The translations under genes were made by a program, and so were the position numbers. Positions 7,611 to 16,673 of a stretch of DNA of 34,027 bases are shown here, piece after piece. The notes beneath the pieces were generated by a model. It searched no databases, was not told where the DNA came from, and saw only the letters and a list, made by a program, of their open reading frames with translations. The stretch is from contig JAENJD010000005.1 of the NCBI GenBank assembly GCA_016844605.1, positions 1-34,027 of the forward strand. The letters run 5' to 3'. This DNA comes from Steroidobacteraceae bacterium (lineage in GTDB: Bacteria; Pseudomonadota; Gammaproteobacteria; Steroidobacterales; Steroidobacteraceae). Within the stretch, counting starts at the first letter, position 1; each line of letters begins with the position of its first letter.

Positions 7611-8468
7611 GTGAAAGTCGGCGTCATCGGCCTCGGCACGATGGGCCAGCCCATCGCACAGCGCATTGCGCGCGCCGGCCACGAAATCCTCGCCTGGAAT
7701 CGCACGCCCGGCCGCTTCGACGGACTGCCGCGCGATACCGCCGTCGCGGTGCGTACGGCTGGCGAGGCCTGCCAGGCCGAACTCGTGATCACCGTGCTGT
7801 CCGATGACACAGCCGTCGAGGCCGTGCTGTTCGACGATGGTCGGCTCCTCACGACCGGCATGCCCGGCCTCATCCATGTCTGCATGAGCACGATCAGCGA
7901 CCGGCTTGCGCGGCGCCTGGCGGCAGCGCACGAGGCGGCGGGTCAGGCCTATATATCAGCGCCGGTGTTCGGGCCGCCCGATGCGGCGGCGGCCGGCCGG
8001 CTCCTGATCGCCGCGGGCGGGCCGCGCAGTGCAGTTGAGCGCGTCCGGCCGGTGCTCGAGGTGCTGGGCCGGGTCCAGTTCATCAGTGAAGACCCTGCCG
8101 CAGCGAATGTCGTCAAATCTGCGGGGAATTTCCTGATGGCCGCGGTCGTCGAGAGCCTGCGGGACGCGATGCTGATCGTGCATGGCGCGGGTGTCGATCC
8201 TCGGGAGTTCGCGGGCATCGTCACTCAGTCGCTGTTTCCGACCCCGGTCTACCAGTACCTGGGCGGCCTGCTGGCCGCACGGCAGGCTCAGGGCGGCGCA
8301 CGCGTGCCGAACCCATTCCTGCGCGGCGCAGAGCAGTGTGCCGACACCGCCCGCAAGCAGGGCGTGGATGCGCCGCTCGTCAAGCACATCGATGGTCAGT
8401 CCGCGGGGCGTCAGGCAACGCCGGGCCCGGCCGGGCAGGCGACACCCGTGCCGTCGAGACCGCAGTAG
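7611..8468 (+). CDS. 3-hydroxyisobutyrate dehydrogenase-like NAD(P) oxidoreductase, altered C-terminus
   Basis: 285 residues, GTG start after a strong GGGGGGA site. The Rossmann motif VGVIGLGTMGQPIAQRIARAGH opens the protein, and NVVKSAGNFLM carries the family's catalytic lysine. Members reduce or oxidise short beta-hydroxyacids or aldehydes; the substrate here cannot be read from sequence. The C-terminal helical domain follows the family up to about DAPLVKHIDG. The final ~20 codons (RQATPGPAG to the end) are instead the antisense reading of the msrA 3' end, and the same residues TPVPSRPQ with the same TAG stop appear antisense to the intact msrA at 24441. The usual last ~20-25 residues of the family seem absent, so activity may be changed. 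It converges on thrA. Confidence 0.82.
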   Translation: MKVGVIGLGTMGQPIAQRIARAGHEILAWNRTPGRFDGLPRDTAVAVRTAGEACQAELVITVLSDDTAVEAVLFDDGRLLTTGMPGLIHVCMSTISDRLARRLAAAHEAAGQAYISAPVFGPPDAAAAGRLLIAAGGPRSAVERVRPVLEVLGRVQFISEDPAAANVVKSAGNFLMAAVVESLRDAMLIVHGAGVDPREFAGIVTQSLFPTPVYQYLGGLLAARQAQGGARVPNPFLRGAEQCADTARKQGVDAPLVKHIDGQSAGRQATPGPAGQATPVPSRPQ

Positions 8469-8490
8469 CCGCCGGGATTCTTGGCGAGAC
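8408..8490. repeat. Direct repeat, left copy (msrA 3' end)
   Basis: This is the left copy of an ~83-bp direct repeat; the right copy is 24381-24463. A core of 34 bases (8425-8458) is identical in both. The pair brackets the whole amino-acid biosynthesis block. Confidence 0.88.
8411..8488 (-). pseudogene. 3'-terminal remnant of msrA
   Basis: On the minus strand, 25 codons plus stop read [21 protein letters not shown] then PGVA, matching the end of the intact MsrA in this window (same residues, then LGVD, stop). Aligning 8408-8490 with 24381-24463 by eye gives about 10 mismatches in 83 bases, most of them silent or in the last four codons. No msrA sequence lies upstream of it: thrA ends at 8500, about 10 bases away. 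It overlaps the 3' end of the convergent dehydrogenase gene. It is therefore a tail duplication, not a gene. Confidence 0.9.
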
Positions 8491-8499
8491 AAGGCCTGC

Positions 8500-11010
8500 C
8501 TAGATTCGCGCGCCAAGATAGGATGCGAGCCGCAGCAAATCGCCGAACACGCCGCCGGCGGTCACCGCCGGTCCGGCCCCTGGCCCTTGCACGATTAGCG
8601 GATTGTCGCAATAGCGATCGGTCACGAAGCGCACGACGTTGTCGGTCAGCGCGATGTTGGCGAAGGCGTGGCGTGCCTCGAGGCGCTCGAGCGAGACCGT
8701 CGCTTTGCCCGTCGCCGTCAGGCGACCGACGTATCGGAGCACTTTGCTCTCACACCGGGCCGCCTCGCAAAGCTCACGCATGCGGGCATCGTGCGCTGGC
8801 AGCCGCGCGAGGAACTCGCCGATGCTGCATGCGCGCAGCTCCTCCGGCACCAGGTTTTCGACCTCGACATCGACCAGTTCGAGCGGCAGGCCCATTTCGC
8901 GGCCGAGGATCACAAGCTTTCGGGCAACGTCGATGCCGGACAGGTCATCGCGCGGATCGGGCTCCGTGAAGCCTTTTGCTCTCGCGTCCGCGACGATCGT
9001 CGAAAACGGGACACTGCCATCGAAGACGTTGAACAGATAAGCCAACGTGCCGGAGAAGATCCCTTCGATCGTGTGGATGCCGTCACCGGTCTCGCGCAGG
9101 TCGCGGACCGTCAGCATGATCGGCAGGGCGGCGCCGACCGTGGCCTCGTAAAGGTAATGAGTGCCGGCTTCGCGCCGCGCCTGCTGCATGCGGCGAAATT
9201 CGGCGAGCCCGGCGCTGCTAGCCTTCTTGTTCGGCGTCACGACATGTAGGCCCGCTGCGAACCACGAGGCATAGCGGCCCGCGACGCCGGCGTCCGCGGT
9301 GCAGTCGATCATCACGCGATGCGGCAGGTGATCCGCGGCGACATGGCCCGCGAGGCGATCGAGATCGAGCGGTTCGCCGTGTTGATCCAGTTCCTCGCGC
9401 CAGCGTTTCAGGTCGATGGCACCGTCAGTCAGCAACATGCGTTTCGAGCTTGCGATGCCTCGCACGCGCATGTCGAGATTGAAGTCGCGGCGAAATCGCG
9501 CGGCCTGGGATTCGAGCTGCTCGATCAGCGCCGATCCGACTGTGCCCGGGCCGATCAGGCCAATCGATAAGGTGTGCGGCGACAGATAAAAACCCGCATG
9601 CACGGCGCGGAGCGCCTTCGCTGTGTCCCTGCGATCCACGACCATCGAGATGTTGCGCTCGGAAGCTCCTTGGGCGATCGCGCGTATATTGACGCCGCCA
9701 TTGCCGAGCGCTGCAAACAGCTTGCCCGCAATGCCGTGCGTGCCGGCCATGCCGTCACCGACGATCGCGATGATCGCGCAACCGTCGGCGACCTCAACGC
9801 TCTGGATCTGCCCGTCGCGCAGTTCCACTGCGAAAGCACGGCGCACGGCGCTCTCGGCGAGCGCGGCCTGCCTTGCCGGGATCGCGAAGCATATCGAATG
9901 TTCCGAACTGCCCTGCGAGATCAGGATCACCGAGATGCCAGCTTCGTGCAGCGCGCCGAACAACCGGTGCGCCGTGCCCGGTACGCCGATCATGCCAGCG
10001 CCTTCGAGATTGACGAGCGCGACGTCGTCGATGCTCGTGATGCCCTTGACGACGAGCTTTGAATCCGGGTCGGCGACGATCAGCGTGCCGGGCCTGTCCG
10101 GCGCGAATGTGTTGCGGATCCGAATCGGGATCCCCTTCCCGACAGCCGGGGCCATGGTCTGCGGATGGATGACCGTGGCGCCGAAATAAGCCAGTTCCAT
10201 CGCTTCGCTGTACGAAAGAGAGTCGATGATCTTTGCATCCGGCACCTGGCGTGGATCGGCGGACAGCACACCATCCACGTCGGTCCAGATCACGATCTCG
10301 CGGGCGTCGAGCAGCGCACCGAATATGGAACCTGAGAAGTCGCTGCCATTGCGCCCGAGAGTTGTCTGCAGGCCGCGCGTGTCAGTCGCGATGAAGCCCG
10401 GAATGACGAGAGTCGCGTTGGTGTCTCGCGCCCTGTATTTTGCGGCGTTGCTGCGGGATCGTTCCCACTGCACGCCCGGTCCCATCGGACCCCATTCGAC
10501 GATGATGATTTCCCGCGCGTCGACCCATTGCACGGACTGGCGGTGCTTGTGATCCAGGAGATAGGCTGCGAAAAGGCGGCTCGACCAGAGTTCGCCAAAT
10601 CCCGATGCGAGGTCGCGCAGGTCGCGGCCGGCTGAGCGCACCAGCGCAACTGCCTCGACCATGCGGCCCAAGTCGCCGATATCGACCTGCAGACCCTTCA
10701 AGTATGTATCGCGCGCGTCCGGTTCAAGCAATTCCGAGGCGATGGCCGTGTGTCTCTGCCGCAGGCGGGCAAGAGTGGCTTCGCAGGTCTTGTGATCCGT
10801 GCGTTCAGCCGCCGCGACGAGAGCGATCAATTCGTCCGTGACACCACGGCAGGCCGACAGTACGACCGCGACTCGGGAATCCGGCAACTGCTCGGCTATC
10901 GCTGCAACGCACCGGAAGCAGCCAGCGTCGGCCAGGCTCGAGCCTCCGAATTTGTGCACTACCCAGCGTCGATCCGATGTGCCCAAGCTGGATTGTATTT
11001 CGGAATCCAT
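8500..11010 (-). CDS. thrA: Bifunctional aspartate kinase / homoserine dehydrogenase
   Basis: 836 residues, catalysing the first and third steps of threonine (and methionine) synthesis. The kinase domain opens with VVHKFGGSSLADAG and continues with GRNGSDFSGSIFGALL and IWTDVDGV. Two ACT-like regulatory segments follow (residues about 320-470: GAGMIGVPGTAHRLFGALHEAGISVILISQGSSEHSI, then GDGMAGTHGIAGKLFAALGNGGVNI). Homoserine dehydrogenase starts at IGLIGPGTVGSALIEQL and includes VTPNKKA, EATVGAALPI and GIFSGTLAYLFN. Length and order match E. coli ThrA/MetL. ATG 11010 is chosen because it lies one base after the ilvA stop; the longer frame runs into ilvA. No thrB or thrC follows. As last gene of the ilv operon it would share the ilv attenuator. 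ThrA is favoured over MetL from the threonine-isoleucine context only. Confidence 0.9.
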   Translation of the reverse strand: MDSEIQSSLGTSDRRWVVHKFGGSSLADAGCFRCVAAIAEQLPDSRVAVVLSACRGVTDELIALVAAAERTDHKTCEATLARLRQRHTAIASELLEPDARDTYLKGLQVDIGDLGRMVEAVALVRSAGRDLRDLASGFGELWSSRLFAAYLLDHKHRQSVQWVDAREIIIVEWGPMGPGVQWERSRSNAAKYRARDTNATLVIPGFIATDTRGLQTTLGRNGSDFSGSIFGALLDAREIVIWTDVDGVLSADPRQVPDAKIIDSLSYSEAMELAYFGATVIHPQTMAPAVGKGIPIRIRNTFAPDRPGTLIVADPDSKLVVKGITSIDDVALVNLEGAGMIGVPGTAHRLFGALHEAGISVILISQGSSEHSICFAIPARQAALAESAVRRAFAVELRDGQIQSVEVADGCAIIAIVGDGMAGTHGIAGKLFAALGNGGVNIRAIAQGASERNISMVVDRRDTAKALRAVHAGFYLSPHTLSIGLIGPGTVGSALIEQLESQAARFRRDFNLDMRVRGIASSKRMLLTDGAIDLKRWREELDQHGEPLDLDRLAGHVAADHLPHRVMIDCTADAGVAGRYASWFAAGLHVVTPNKKASSAGLAEFRRMQQARREAGTHYLYEATVGAALPIMLTVRDLRETGDGIHTIEGIFSGTLAYLFNVFDGSVPFSTIVADARAKGFTEPDPRDDLSGIDVARKLVILGREMGLPLELVDVEVENLVPEELRACSIGEFLARLPAHDARMRELCEAARCESKVLRYVGRLTATGKATVSLERLEARHAFANIALTDNVVRFVTDRYCDNPLIVQGPGAGPAVTAGGVFGDLLRLASYLGARI

Positions 11011-11011
11011 G

Positions 11012-12259
11012 CTAGGGCGGCAGGGTCGTCGGGTCGAATCCGGCCGCCTTGATCGCCGCAACGACAGCTTCGCCATGTTTGGCATCGCGAGCTTCGAAGG
11101 TGAGTTCCAGAGTGGCCGAGCGTGCCGGCAGGGCGATGGACAGCCGGCGATGATCCACCTCTAGGACGTTTGCACCGAGGTCGCTGATCGTCTGGCTGAT
11201 CCTGGCGAGGAATCCTGGCCTGTCCGGCATCGTGATACGCAAACTGACTATGCGTTTTTGACGCACAAGATCGCGCACGATCACCGAGGCCAGCAGATTC
11301 GGATCAATGTTGCCGCCGGATAGCACGAGGCCGACCTTGCGACCATGGAATCGATGAGGATCCGCGAGAACGGCAGCGAGCGCCGCCGCGCCCGCCCCTT
11401 CCGCTACGGTTTTCTCGACATTCAGGAACAGGGTGATGGCGCGCTCGAGCTCGGATTCTTCTACCAGCACAATGTCATTCACCAACTCGCGCGCGATGCG
11501 GCTCGTGATCACACCCGGCGAGTTGACCGCGATGCCTTCAGCAATCGTGTTGCCACCGCACACAAACGTCCCGCCCTTGAGCGCCACAACCATGGAGGGA
11601 TGGCTCGCAGTCTGGACGCCGATCATCTGAATTGCCGGGTTGCGAGCCTTCGCGGCAAGCGCCATGCCGCCGATGAGCCCGCCGCCACCGACTGGCACGA
11701 CCAGCGTGTCGATCGAAGGATGCGCTACAAGCATTTCCAGCGCCACGGTGCCCTGGCCGGAAATGACAGCGGGGTCGTCGTAGGGGTGAACGAGTGTGAG
11801 ACCCTCCTTGCGAGCGACTTCCAAGGCGTGATCAAAAGCGTCGCCCAGGGTCTCGCCGTGCAGCACGACTTCCGCACCATGCGACTTGGTTTGCTCCACC
11901 TTTACAAACGGGGTGTGCAGCGGCATGACAATAACGGCGGGAATGTCGAGGCGGCTCGCGTGATAAGCAACTGCCTGGCCGTGGTTACCTGCCGACATGG
12001 TCACGACGCCGCGGCGGCACTTTTCGTCGTCGAGCTGGAGCAGGAAATTCAGCGCGCCCCGTTCCTTGAACGAGGCCGTAAACTGGAAGTTCTCGAACTT
12101 GACGTAAATCTCGGCGCCGGTCAGCTTCGACAGAGTGAGCGAGTGCAAGCAGGGTGTCTGCACGACGCGCGAGAAGATGCGCTGCGCAGCTGCCTCGACG
12201 TCCGCGATCGTAAGCGCGTTCTGACTGCAGTCCGAGTCCTTTAGAGCTAGCGTCAGCAT
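11012..12259 (-). CDS. ilvA: Threonine ammonia-lyase (threonine dehydratase)
   Basis: 415 residues. A PLP enzyme converting threonine to 2-oxobutyrate, the committed step to isoleucine. The Schiff-base lysine is in FTASFKERGA (Lys65); SAGNHGQAVAYHA and the phosphate-binding loop VPVGGGGLIGG are present. A single C-terminal ACT domain (about 335-415, beginning IVSLRITMPDRPGFLARISQ) differs from the paired regulatory domains of E. coli IlvA (514 aa) and gives the shorter TdcB-like architecture with one ACT; feedback control may differ. It overlaps ilvM by seven bases and ends one base before thrA. The operon position argues for a biosynthetic role. Confidence 0.92.
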   Translation of the reverse strand: MLTLALKDSDCSQNALTIADVEAAAQRIFSRVVQTPCLHSLTLSKLTGAEIYVKFENFQFTASFKERGALNFLLQLDDEKCRRGVVTMSAGNHGQAVAYHASRLDIPAVIVMPLHTPFVKVEQTKSHGAEVVLHGETLGDAFDHALEVARKEGLTLVHPYDDPAVISGQGTVALEMLVAHPSIDTLVVPVGGGGLIGGMALAAKARNPAIQMIGVQTASHPSMVVALKGGTFVCGGNTIAEGIAVNSPGVITSRIARELVNDIVLVEESELERAITLFLNVEKTVAEGAGAAALAAVLADPHRFHGRKVGLVLSGGNIDPNLLASVIVRDLVRQKRIVSLRITMPDRPGFLARISQTISDLGANVLEVDHRRLSIALPARSATLELTFEARDAKHGEAVVAAIKAAGFDPTTLPP

Positions 12260-12516
12260 GCAGCCCTGGCATCGCCCTGCTGCGACTCCATCAGCAGTAC
12301 CGCGCGGACGTCGAACAGCCGCAGGATCTGGCGGACCAATACATCGAAAGACCGGTCTGCAGATACGACTTCAAGGCGCAGCAGCAGCGTTTCCGAACTC
12401 GCATCGCTGCGCGTCGAGATCGCAGTCACGGCGAAGCCGCGCCGCTCGATCAGGCCGAGCGTGCGGACGATCGCTCCCTCTGCGCGTGTGAGCCTAAGTT
12501 CAATGGTCCGCTTCAT
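12253..12516 (-). CDS. ilvM: Acetolactate synthase II small (ACT) subunit
   Basis: 87 residues starting [30 protein letters not shown], a single ACT domain like E. coli IlvM, much shorter than IlvH/IlvN. The start ATG overlaps the ilvG stop as ATGA, so large and small subunits are translationally coupled. A longer frame to 12573 would run into ilvG and adds nothing family-like. The subunit activates or regulates the IlvG catalytic subunit. The tail [10 protein letters not shown] is not conserved as far as I recall. Confidence 0.88.
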   Translation of the reverse strand: MKRTIELRLTRAEGAIVRTLGLIERRGFAVTAISTRSDASSETLLLRLEVVSADRSFDVLVRQILRLFDVRAVLLMESQQGDARAAC

Positions 12517-14165
12517 TTCATGGCTCCTTCGAGCATAGTTGCGTTGGTATGTCCGGGTGGCACCAGCGGCCACACATTGGCCGCCGGGTCGATACGACAG
12601 TGCACCAGCAGCGCGCCGGGATGATTCAACAGCGCATCGATCGCTTCGTCGATCTGGCCGCGAGTATCAATAGTCAGCGCATCGACGCCGAATGAGCGTG
12701 CCACTTCTGCGAAATCGGGATTGTCGAACAGGTCCACTTCACTGAAACGGCGTTCGAAGAACAGCTCCTGCCACTGGCGCACCATGCCGAGCGACTGGTT
12801 GTCGATCAGCAGGATCTTGACCGGCAGCCCGTAGCGGCGAAGTGTCGCCAATTCCTGGATGTTGATCATGATCGAGCCATCACCACTGACCGAGACCGCG
12901 GGCCGCGTCGGATCTGCGTAGTGGGCGCCTATCGCTGCCGGCAGCCCATAACCCATGGCGCCGAGTCCACCGCTTGACAGATGTCGTTCGGGACTGCGGA
13001 TCAGGCAGTGTTGAGCGACCCACATCTGATGTTGGCCCACGTCACACGTCAGGGTCAGTTCACCGTCCGCGGCGACTGCAAGCCTGCGCAGCAGATCCGG
13101 CGCGTAGATGCCATCGCCAGGCGCATCGTAGCGCCAGGCATGCTGGGCCTTCAGATTCAGGCAGCGGCGTCGCCATGCTCCGACCCTCGGACGCGCGTGC
13201 AGAGCAGCGAGCAACGCTCCAAGGTCGCCGACCAGGGCTACATCCGCGCGGCGCAGTTTGCCGATCTCGGCTGGATCGATGTCCAGGTGAATGACGCGGG
13301 CGCATGGCGCGAAACCATCGAGCTTGCCGGTTGCCCGGTCGTCGAATCGCGCGCCGACTACGATCAGGAGGTCCGACTCCTGCACGGCGCTGTTCGAAGC
13401 CCGCGTGCCGTGCATGCCCATCATGCCGAGAAACAGCGGCTCGTCCGTCGGCACAGCGCCGAGTCCCTTCAATGTGCTGACGACTGGAATGCCGGTTGCA
13501 GCGACGAACTCGCGGAATGCCTTGATGGCCCGGGCAATGCCAATGCCCCCGCCCGCGTAAATGACCGGGCGCTCGGCGGCGGCGATCAGCGCCGCCGCAC
13601 GACTGATAAATATCGCATCAGGCTGACGGTCCGGCGGCTGTGGTTCGATCAGGCGCGTGATGCCATGCGCTTCTCCCGCAGCAATGTTTTTTGGCAGGTC
13701 AATCAGTACGGGACCCGGACGGCCGCTGGAGGCGATTTTCCATGCCTCATGCACGATGCGCGGAATGTCCTCAATGTGCCGCACAATGTAACTGTGCTTT
13801 ACGACCGGCAGGGTCATGCCGAAGATGTCGACTTCCTGGAATGCATCCGTACCCATCAGAGGTGTCGCGACCTGGCCGGTGATGGCGATGAGGGGAACCG
13901 AATCCAGGTAGGCGTTGGCGATGCCAGTGATCAGATTGGTCGCGCCGGGTCCCGATGTCGCGATGCAGACTCCTGGCCGGCCGGAGACCCGCGCATAGCC
14001 GTCGGCAGCAAACGCGGCGGCCTGCTCGTGGCGAACCAGGACATGGCGGATGCCGGAGTCGAGCAACGCGTCGTAGACCGGCATGATGGCGCCGCCCGGA
14101 TAGCCGAAAACCGTATCGACTCCCAGTTCCCGCAGTGCCGCCAACAATGCCGCGGCGCCTTTCAT
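12513..14165 (-). CDS. ilvG: Acetolactate synthase large subunit
   Basis: About 550 residues. A TPP- and FAD-dependent enzyme condensing pyruvate with pyruvate or 2-oxobutyrate. The N-terminus [35 protein letters not shown] aligns directly with E. coli IlvG, which is why ATG 14165 (behind GGGAAG) is preferred over ATG 14177. The catalytic glutamate is in [15 protein letters not shown]. The TPP motif is seen as [33 protein letters not shown]-region motifs include [17 protein letters not shown]. Coupling to a short IlvM-type subunit identifies the AHAS II class. It lies about 30 bases after ilvC in the same operon. Confidence 0.93.
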   Translation of the reverse strand: MKGAAALLAALRELGVDTVFGYPGGAIMPVYDALLDSGIRHVLVRHEQAAAFAADGYARVSGRPGVCIATSGPGATNLITGIANAYLDSVPLIAITGQVATPLMGTDAFQEVDIFGMTLPVVKHSYIVRHIEDIPRIVHEAWKIASSGRPGPVLIDLPKNIAAGEAHGITRLIEPQPPDRQPDAIFISRAAALIAAAERPVIYAGGGIGIARAIKAFREFVAATGIPVVSTLKGLGAVPTDEPLFLGMMGMHGTRASNSAVQESDLLIVVGARFDDRATGKLDGFAPCARVIHLDIDPAEIGKLRRADVALVGDLGALLAALHARPRVGAWRRRCLNLKAQHAWRYDAPGDGIYAPDLLRRLAVAADGELTLTCDVGQHQMWVAQHCLIRSPERHLSSGGLGAMGYGLPAAIGAHYADPTRPAVSVSGDGSIMINIQELATLRRYGLPVKILLIDNQSLGMVRQWQELFFERRFSEVDLFDNPDFAEVARSFGVDALTIDTRGQIDEAIDALLNHPGALLVHCRIDPAANVWPLVPPGHTNATMLEGAMK

Positions 14166-14196
14166 CGTGCTTCCCATCGCAAGTCGGCGTGCTGTC

Positions 14197-15195
14197 TCAA
14201 GCCGCCGCCGAACGGCGTAGCCAACTCATCCGCTCGCGTAAACTTTTTCCGACCCGCTCGATCGGATGGTCGAGATCGCGCTGCAACAGCTCGCGATAGC
14301 GCGGCAGTCCGCCGGCGTTTTCGTCGACCCATTCGCGGGCGAACTGGCCCGAGCGAATCTCGTCGAGGATCGTCCGCATCGATTCCTTGACATGATCGTC
14401 GATGACCCGCGGACCGCGCGTCAGATCGCCGTACTTGGCAGTCTCGCTGACAAACTGATGCATCTTGGCGAGGCCGCCTTCATACAGCAGGTCGACGATC
14501 AGCTTGAGCTCATGGAGGCATTCGAAGTACGCAACTTCGGGTTGATATCCTGCTTCGACGAGCGTCTCGTAGCCCTTCAACACCAACTCGGTCGCGCCGC
14601 CGCAGAGCACCGCCTGCTCGCCAAAGAGATCCGTCTCCGTCTCCTCGGCGAATGTCGTCTCGAGCACGCCGCTGCGCGTGCCGCCGATTGCGTGCGCGTA
14701 GGCCAATGCACGCGCCTGCGCCCGGCCGGTTGCATCGTTCGCGACGGCAATCAGGCAGGGCACACCCTGCCCCGCCTCGTACTGGCGGCGCACGAGATCA
14801 CCGGGTCCTTTCGGTGCGACCAGCACGACGTCGAGTGTCTCAGCTGCCTGGACGCGGTGGTAGTGGATACTGAAGCCGTGGGCGAACAGCAGCGTCGCTT
14901 TCGTCGATAGATTCTTTTCGATTTGCTCGAACAGCGCGCGGTGGCTCATGTCGGGCGTCAGCATGGCAACCAACGTCGCGCCTTTCGCAGCTTCCGCTGG
15001 CGTGCGAACATCGAAACCATCGGCCTTGGCTCGCGCCGCAGTCTTGCCATCGGGTCGCAACCCGACGACGACTTTGTAACCGCTGTCGCGCAGGTTCAGC
15101 GCGTGGGCGCGCCCCTGGCTGCCATAACCGATGACGGCAATGCGCGCATCTGCCAGAGCCTTTGGATCTACATCGTCTTCGACAAACATCTTCAT
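14197..15195 (-). CDS. ilvC: Ketol-acid reductoisomerase
   Basis: 332 residues, the short class I form. It isomerises and reduces acetolactate or acetohydroxybutyrate with NAD(P)H and Mg2+. Visible motifs: [21 protein letters not shown] (dinucleotide binding), [48 protein letters not shown] and [21 protein letters not shown] 15195 follows GAGGG by seven bases; a longer frame to 15249 overlaps the attenuator. It is the first structural gene after the ilv leader. Confidence 0.95.
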   Translation of the reverse strand: MKMFVEDDVDPKALADARIAVIGYGSQGRAHALNLRDSGYKVVVGLRPDGKTAARAKADGFDVRTPAEAAKGATLVAMLTPDMSHRALFEQIEKNLSTKATLLFAHGFSIHYHRVQAAETLDVVLVAPKGPGDLVRRQYEAGQGVPCLIAVANDATGRAQARALAYAHAIGGTRSGVLETTFAEETETDLFGEQAVLCGGATELVLKGYETLVEAGYQPEVAYFECLHELKLIVDLLYEGGLAKMHQFVSETAKYGDLTRGPRVIDDHVKESMRTILDEIRSGQFAREWVDENAGGLPRYRELLQRDLDHPIERVGKSLRERMSWLRRSAAA

Positions 15196-15243
15196 CGTGA
15201 TTCCCTCAATCAAACTTCGATCGATCCGGTTTCCCGGGCCTGA

Positions 15244-15280
15244 AAACAAGAAACCCCGCAGCGGCTTTACCGGTGCGGGG
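15244..15280 (-). terminator. ilv attenuator terminator
   Basis: On the minus strand a perfect seven-base stem CCCCGCA/TGCGGGG (15254-15280) with an inner CGG/CCG pairing is followed by a T-rich run (15244-15253). It sits between the ilv leader peptide and ilvC and is nearly identical in stem sequence to the terminator upstream of pheA. Confidence 0.88.
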
Positions 15281-15305
15281 TTCAGTTTTGAGTTCGGCTT
15301 AAGAC

Positions 15306-15378
15306 CGTCAGCTCAGACTACCCCGTACCTCCGCTAATGAGGACTACGAGGACGCTAACGACAGTCAGGGAGCTGACG
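15306..15378 (-). promoter_or_regulatory. ilv leader protector/pause hairpin
   Basis: A perfect nine-base inverted repeat pairs 15370-15378 (within the leader codons) with 15306-15314 (just past the leader stop codon). In classical attenuation such a 1:2 hairpin favours the terminator, and a ribosome stalled on Val/Leu/Ile codons would block it. The alternative antiterminator pairing was not worked out. Confidence 0.6.
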
Positions 15379-15446
15379 AGCACGCCACGCACCGGCAAGA
15401 ACACCGGTTTCACAGAATGGGACGAATGCGGGCGAGCGGGTCGCAT
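15318..15446 (-). CDS. ilvL: ilv operon leader peptide
   Basis: 42 codons from ATG 15446 to TAG 15318. The C-terminal half reads LVSSLTVVSVLVVLISGG, a dense run of Val, Leu and Ile codons like E. coli IlvL. It precedes the terminator and ilvC, so ribosome stalling during branched-chain amino-acid shortage should allow read-through into ilvC-G-M-A and thrA. The N-terminal third (MRPARPHSSHS) is not leader-like; an internal GTG (codon 12) is another possible start. There is no clear Shine-Dalgarno, and the ATG is seven bases after a -10-like hexamer. Confidence 0.85.
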   Translation of the reverse strand: MRPARPHSSHSVKPVFLPVRGVLVSSLTVVSVLVVLISGGTG

Positions 15447-15453
15447 GGGATCG

Positions 15454-15482
15454 ATATTCTTGGAAACGACCCGGCAAGTCAA
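15454..15482 (-). promoter_or_regulatory. Predicted ilv operon promoter
   Basis: TTGACT (15477-15482) and GAATAT (15454-15459) on the minus strand are separated by 17 bases. The -35 matches consensus at five of six positions; the -10 is weaker. Transcription would begin at or next to the leader ATG at 15446. Confidence 0.55.
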
Positions 15483-15503
15483 GCAGTTGCACTCAAGATG
15501 GCC

Positions 15504-16583
15504 CTAAATGCTGCATGGGTAAGCGCCAAGCACCTTGAATAACGAGGCGGTCCCGGCCAACTCTTCGAGTGCCGCTGCAAGCTTCGGATCAGCAGCATGA
15601 CCATCGAGGTCGGCGAAGAACACATAATGCCATTTCCGCTGACGGGATGGCCGCGATTCGATCCGCGTCATGCTGACGCCATACCGAGCGAGCGGCTCGA
15701 GCAGCCGGTGCAGCGCCCCAGGCGATTCCGTGTCGGCGATCGACATCAGGATCGTGGTCTTGTCGTGTCCGCTGGGCGCCAGCAATGCGCGGCCCACGAT
15801 GTGGAACCGCGTCGTGTTATCGGGACTGTCCTCGATCTCCGCCACGAGCGTTTCCAGTCCGTAAATTTGCGCCGCAACCTCGCTGGCGATGGCGGCCGTG
15901 CCTGCTTCGTCGCGGGCTCTGCGCGCACCCTCGGCATTACTTGATACCGCAACCCTTTCGATGCCCGGCAAGATCCCGTCAAGCGTCGAACGACATTGCG
16001 CCAACGCCTGGCCATGGGCGCAAATGCGCCGGACATCGCCCAGCGAGCGCATGCGGCCCAGCAGGTGGTGGCGAATAGCGAGCTCCACTTCGCCGCAGAT
16101 CTTCAGTGGCGAGGACATGAACATGTCGAGCGTGTGACGGACCGTACCCTCCGTGGAGTTCTCGATTGGTACGACGCCGAAATCGGCAATACCCGACTCG
16201 ACTTCGTGGAATACATCCTCAATTTCTGGCAACGGCAGGGCGCGCACCGAATGGCCGAAGTGACGCGTGACGGCGGCGTGCGTGAAGGTGCCTTCGGGAC
16301 CGAGAAACGCAACCTTCAACGGTTCCTGCTGCGCCAGGCATGCCGACATGATCTCGCGGAACAGCCGCAGTATTTCTTCGTTTTTCAGCGGCCCACGATT
16401 GCGCGCAAGGACGCGGCGCAATACTTCCGCTTCGCGTTCCGGCCGGTAGAAATCGACCGCGGTGTCAGCCTGCTTGCTGGCCCCGACCTCGTGGGCGAGT
16501 CGCGCGCGGTCATCGATCAAGCCCTGGATCTGTTCATCGATGACGTCGATGCGCTGGCGGATTTCACCAATGTCGCTATTCAT
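15504..16583 (-). CDS. pheA: Chorismate mutase / prephenate dehydratase (P-protein)
   Basis: 359 residues. It converts chorismate to prephenate and then to phenylpyruvate. An AroQ-type mutase domain (about 1-90: IRQRIDVIDEQIQGLIDDRARLAHEVGASK) is followed by the dehydratase domain (from VAFLGPEGTFTHAAV, with VPIENSTEG and the catalytic-site NTTRF motif). A C-terminal ACT domain has the phenylalanine-binding ESRPSR motif and WHYVFFADLDGH. Length matches the family. The ATG follows GGGAG by five bases. It is transcribed alone behind its own leader and attenuator. Confidence 0.95.
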   Translation of the reverse strand: MNSDIGEIRQRIDVIDEQIQGLIDDRARLAHEVGASKQADTAVDFYRPEREAEVLRRVLARNRGPLKNEEILRLFREIMSACLAQQEPLKVAFLGPEGTFTHAAVTRHFGHSVRALPLPEIEDVFHEVESGIADFGVVPIENSTEGTVRHTLDMFMSSPLKICGEVELAIRHHLLGRMRSLGDVRRICAHGQALAQCRSTLDGILPGIERVAVSSNAEGARRARDEAGTAAIASEVAAQIYGLETLVAEIEDSPDNTTRFHIVGRALLAPSGHDKTTILMSIADTESPGALHRLLEPLARYGVSMTRIESRPSRQRKWHYVFFADLDGHAADPKLAAALEELAGTASLFKVLGAYPCSI

Positions 16584-16604
16584 GATCGCTCCCTGTCGGA
16601 TCTA

Positions 16605-16640
16605 CAAACAAAAACCCCGCAGCGGTCGTCCGGTGCGGGG
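16605..16640 (-). terminator. phe attenuator terminator
   Basis: Minus-strand stem CCCCGCA/TGCGGGG (16615-16640) followed by TTTTTGTTTG (16605-16614). It lies between the Phe-rich leader peptide and pheA. The stem has the same seven base pairs as the ilv terminator. Confidence 0.9.
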
Positions 16641-16673
16641 CTTCGGGTATTGCCAGGTATTCGCTACGTGCAA

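Noticed and set aside
8408-8490. Assembly duplication of the msrA tail
   Set aside because: About 10 differences in 83 bases, and each copy has a distinct flank, so a copied or misjoined read is unlikely.
12981-14390. 469-codon frame antisense to ilvG
   Set aside because: It overlaps fully with a clearly identified acetolactate synthase; composition is that of an antisense shadow.
15196-15503. Riboswitch or T-box upstream of ilvC
   Set aside because: The region is fully explained by a leader peptide, protector hairpin and terminator; no T-box or ligand-binding core pattern was recognised.
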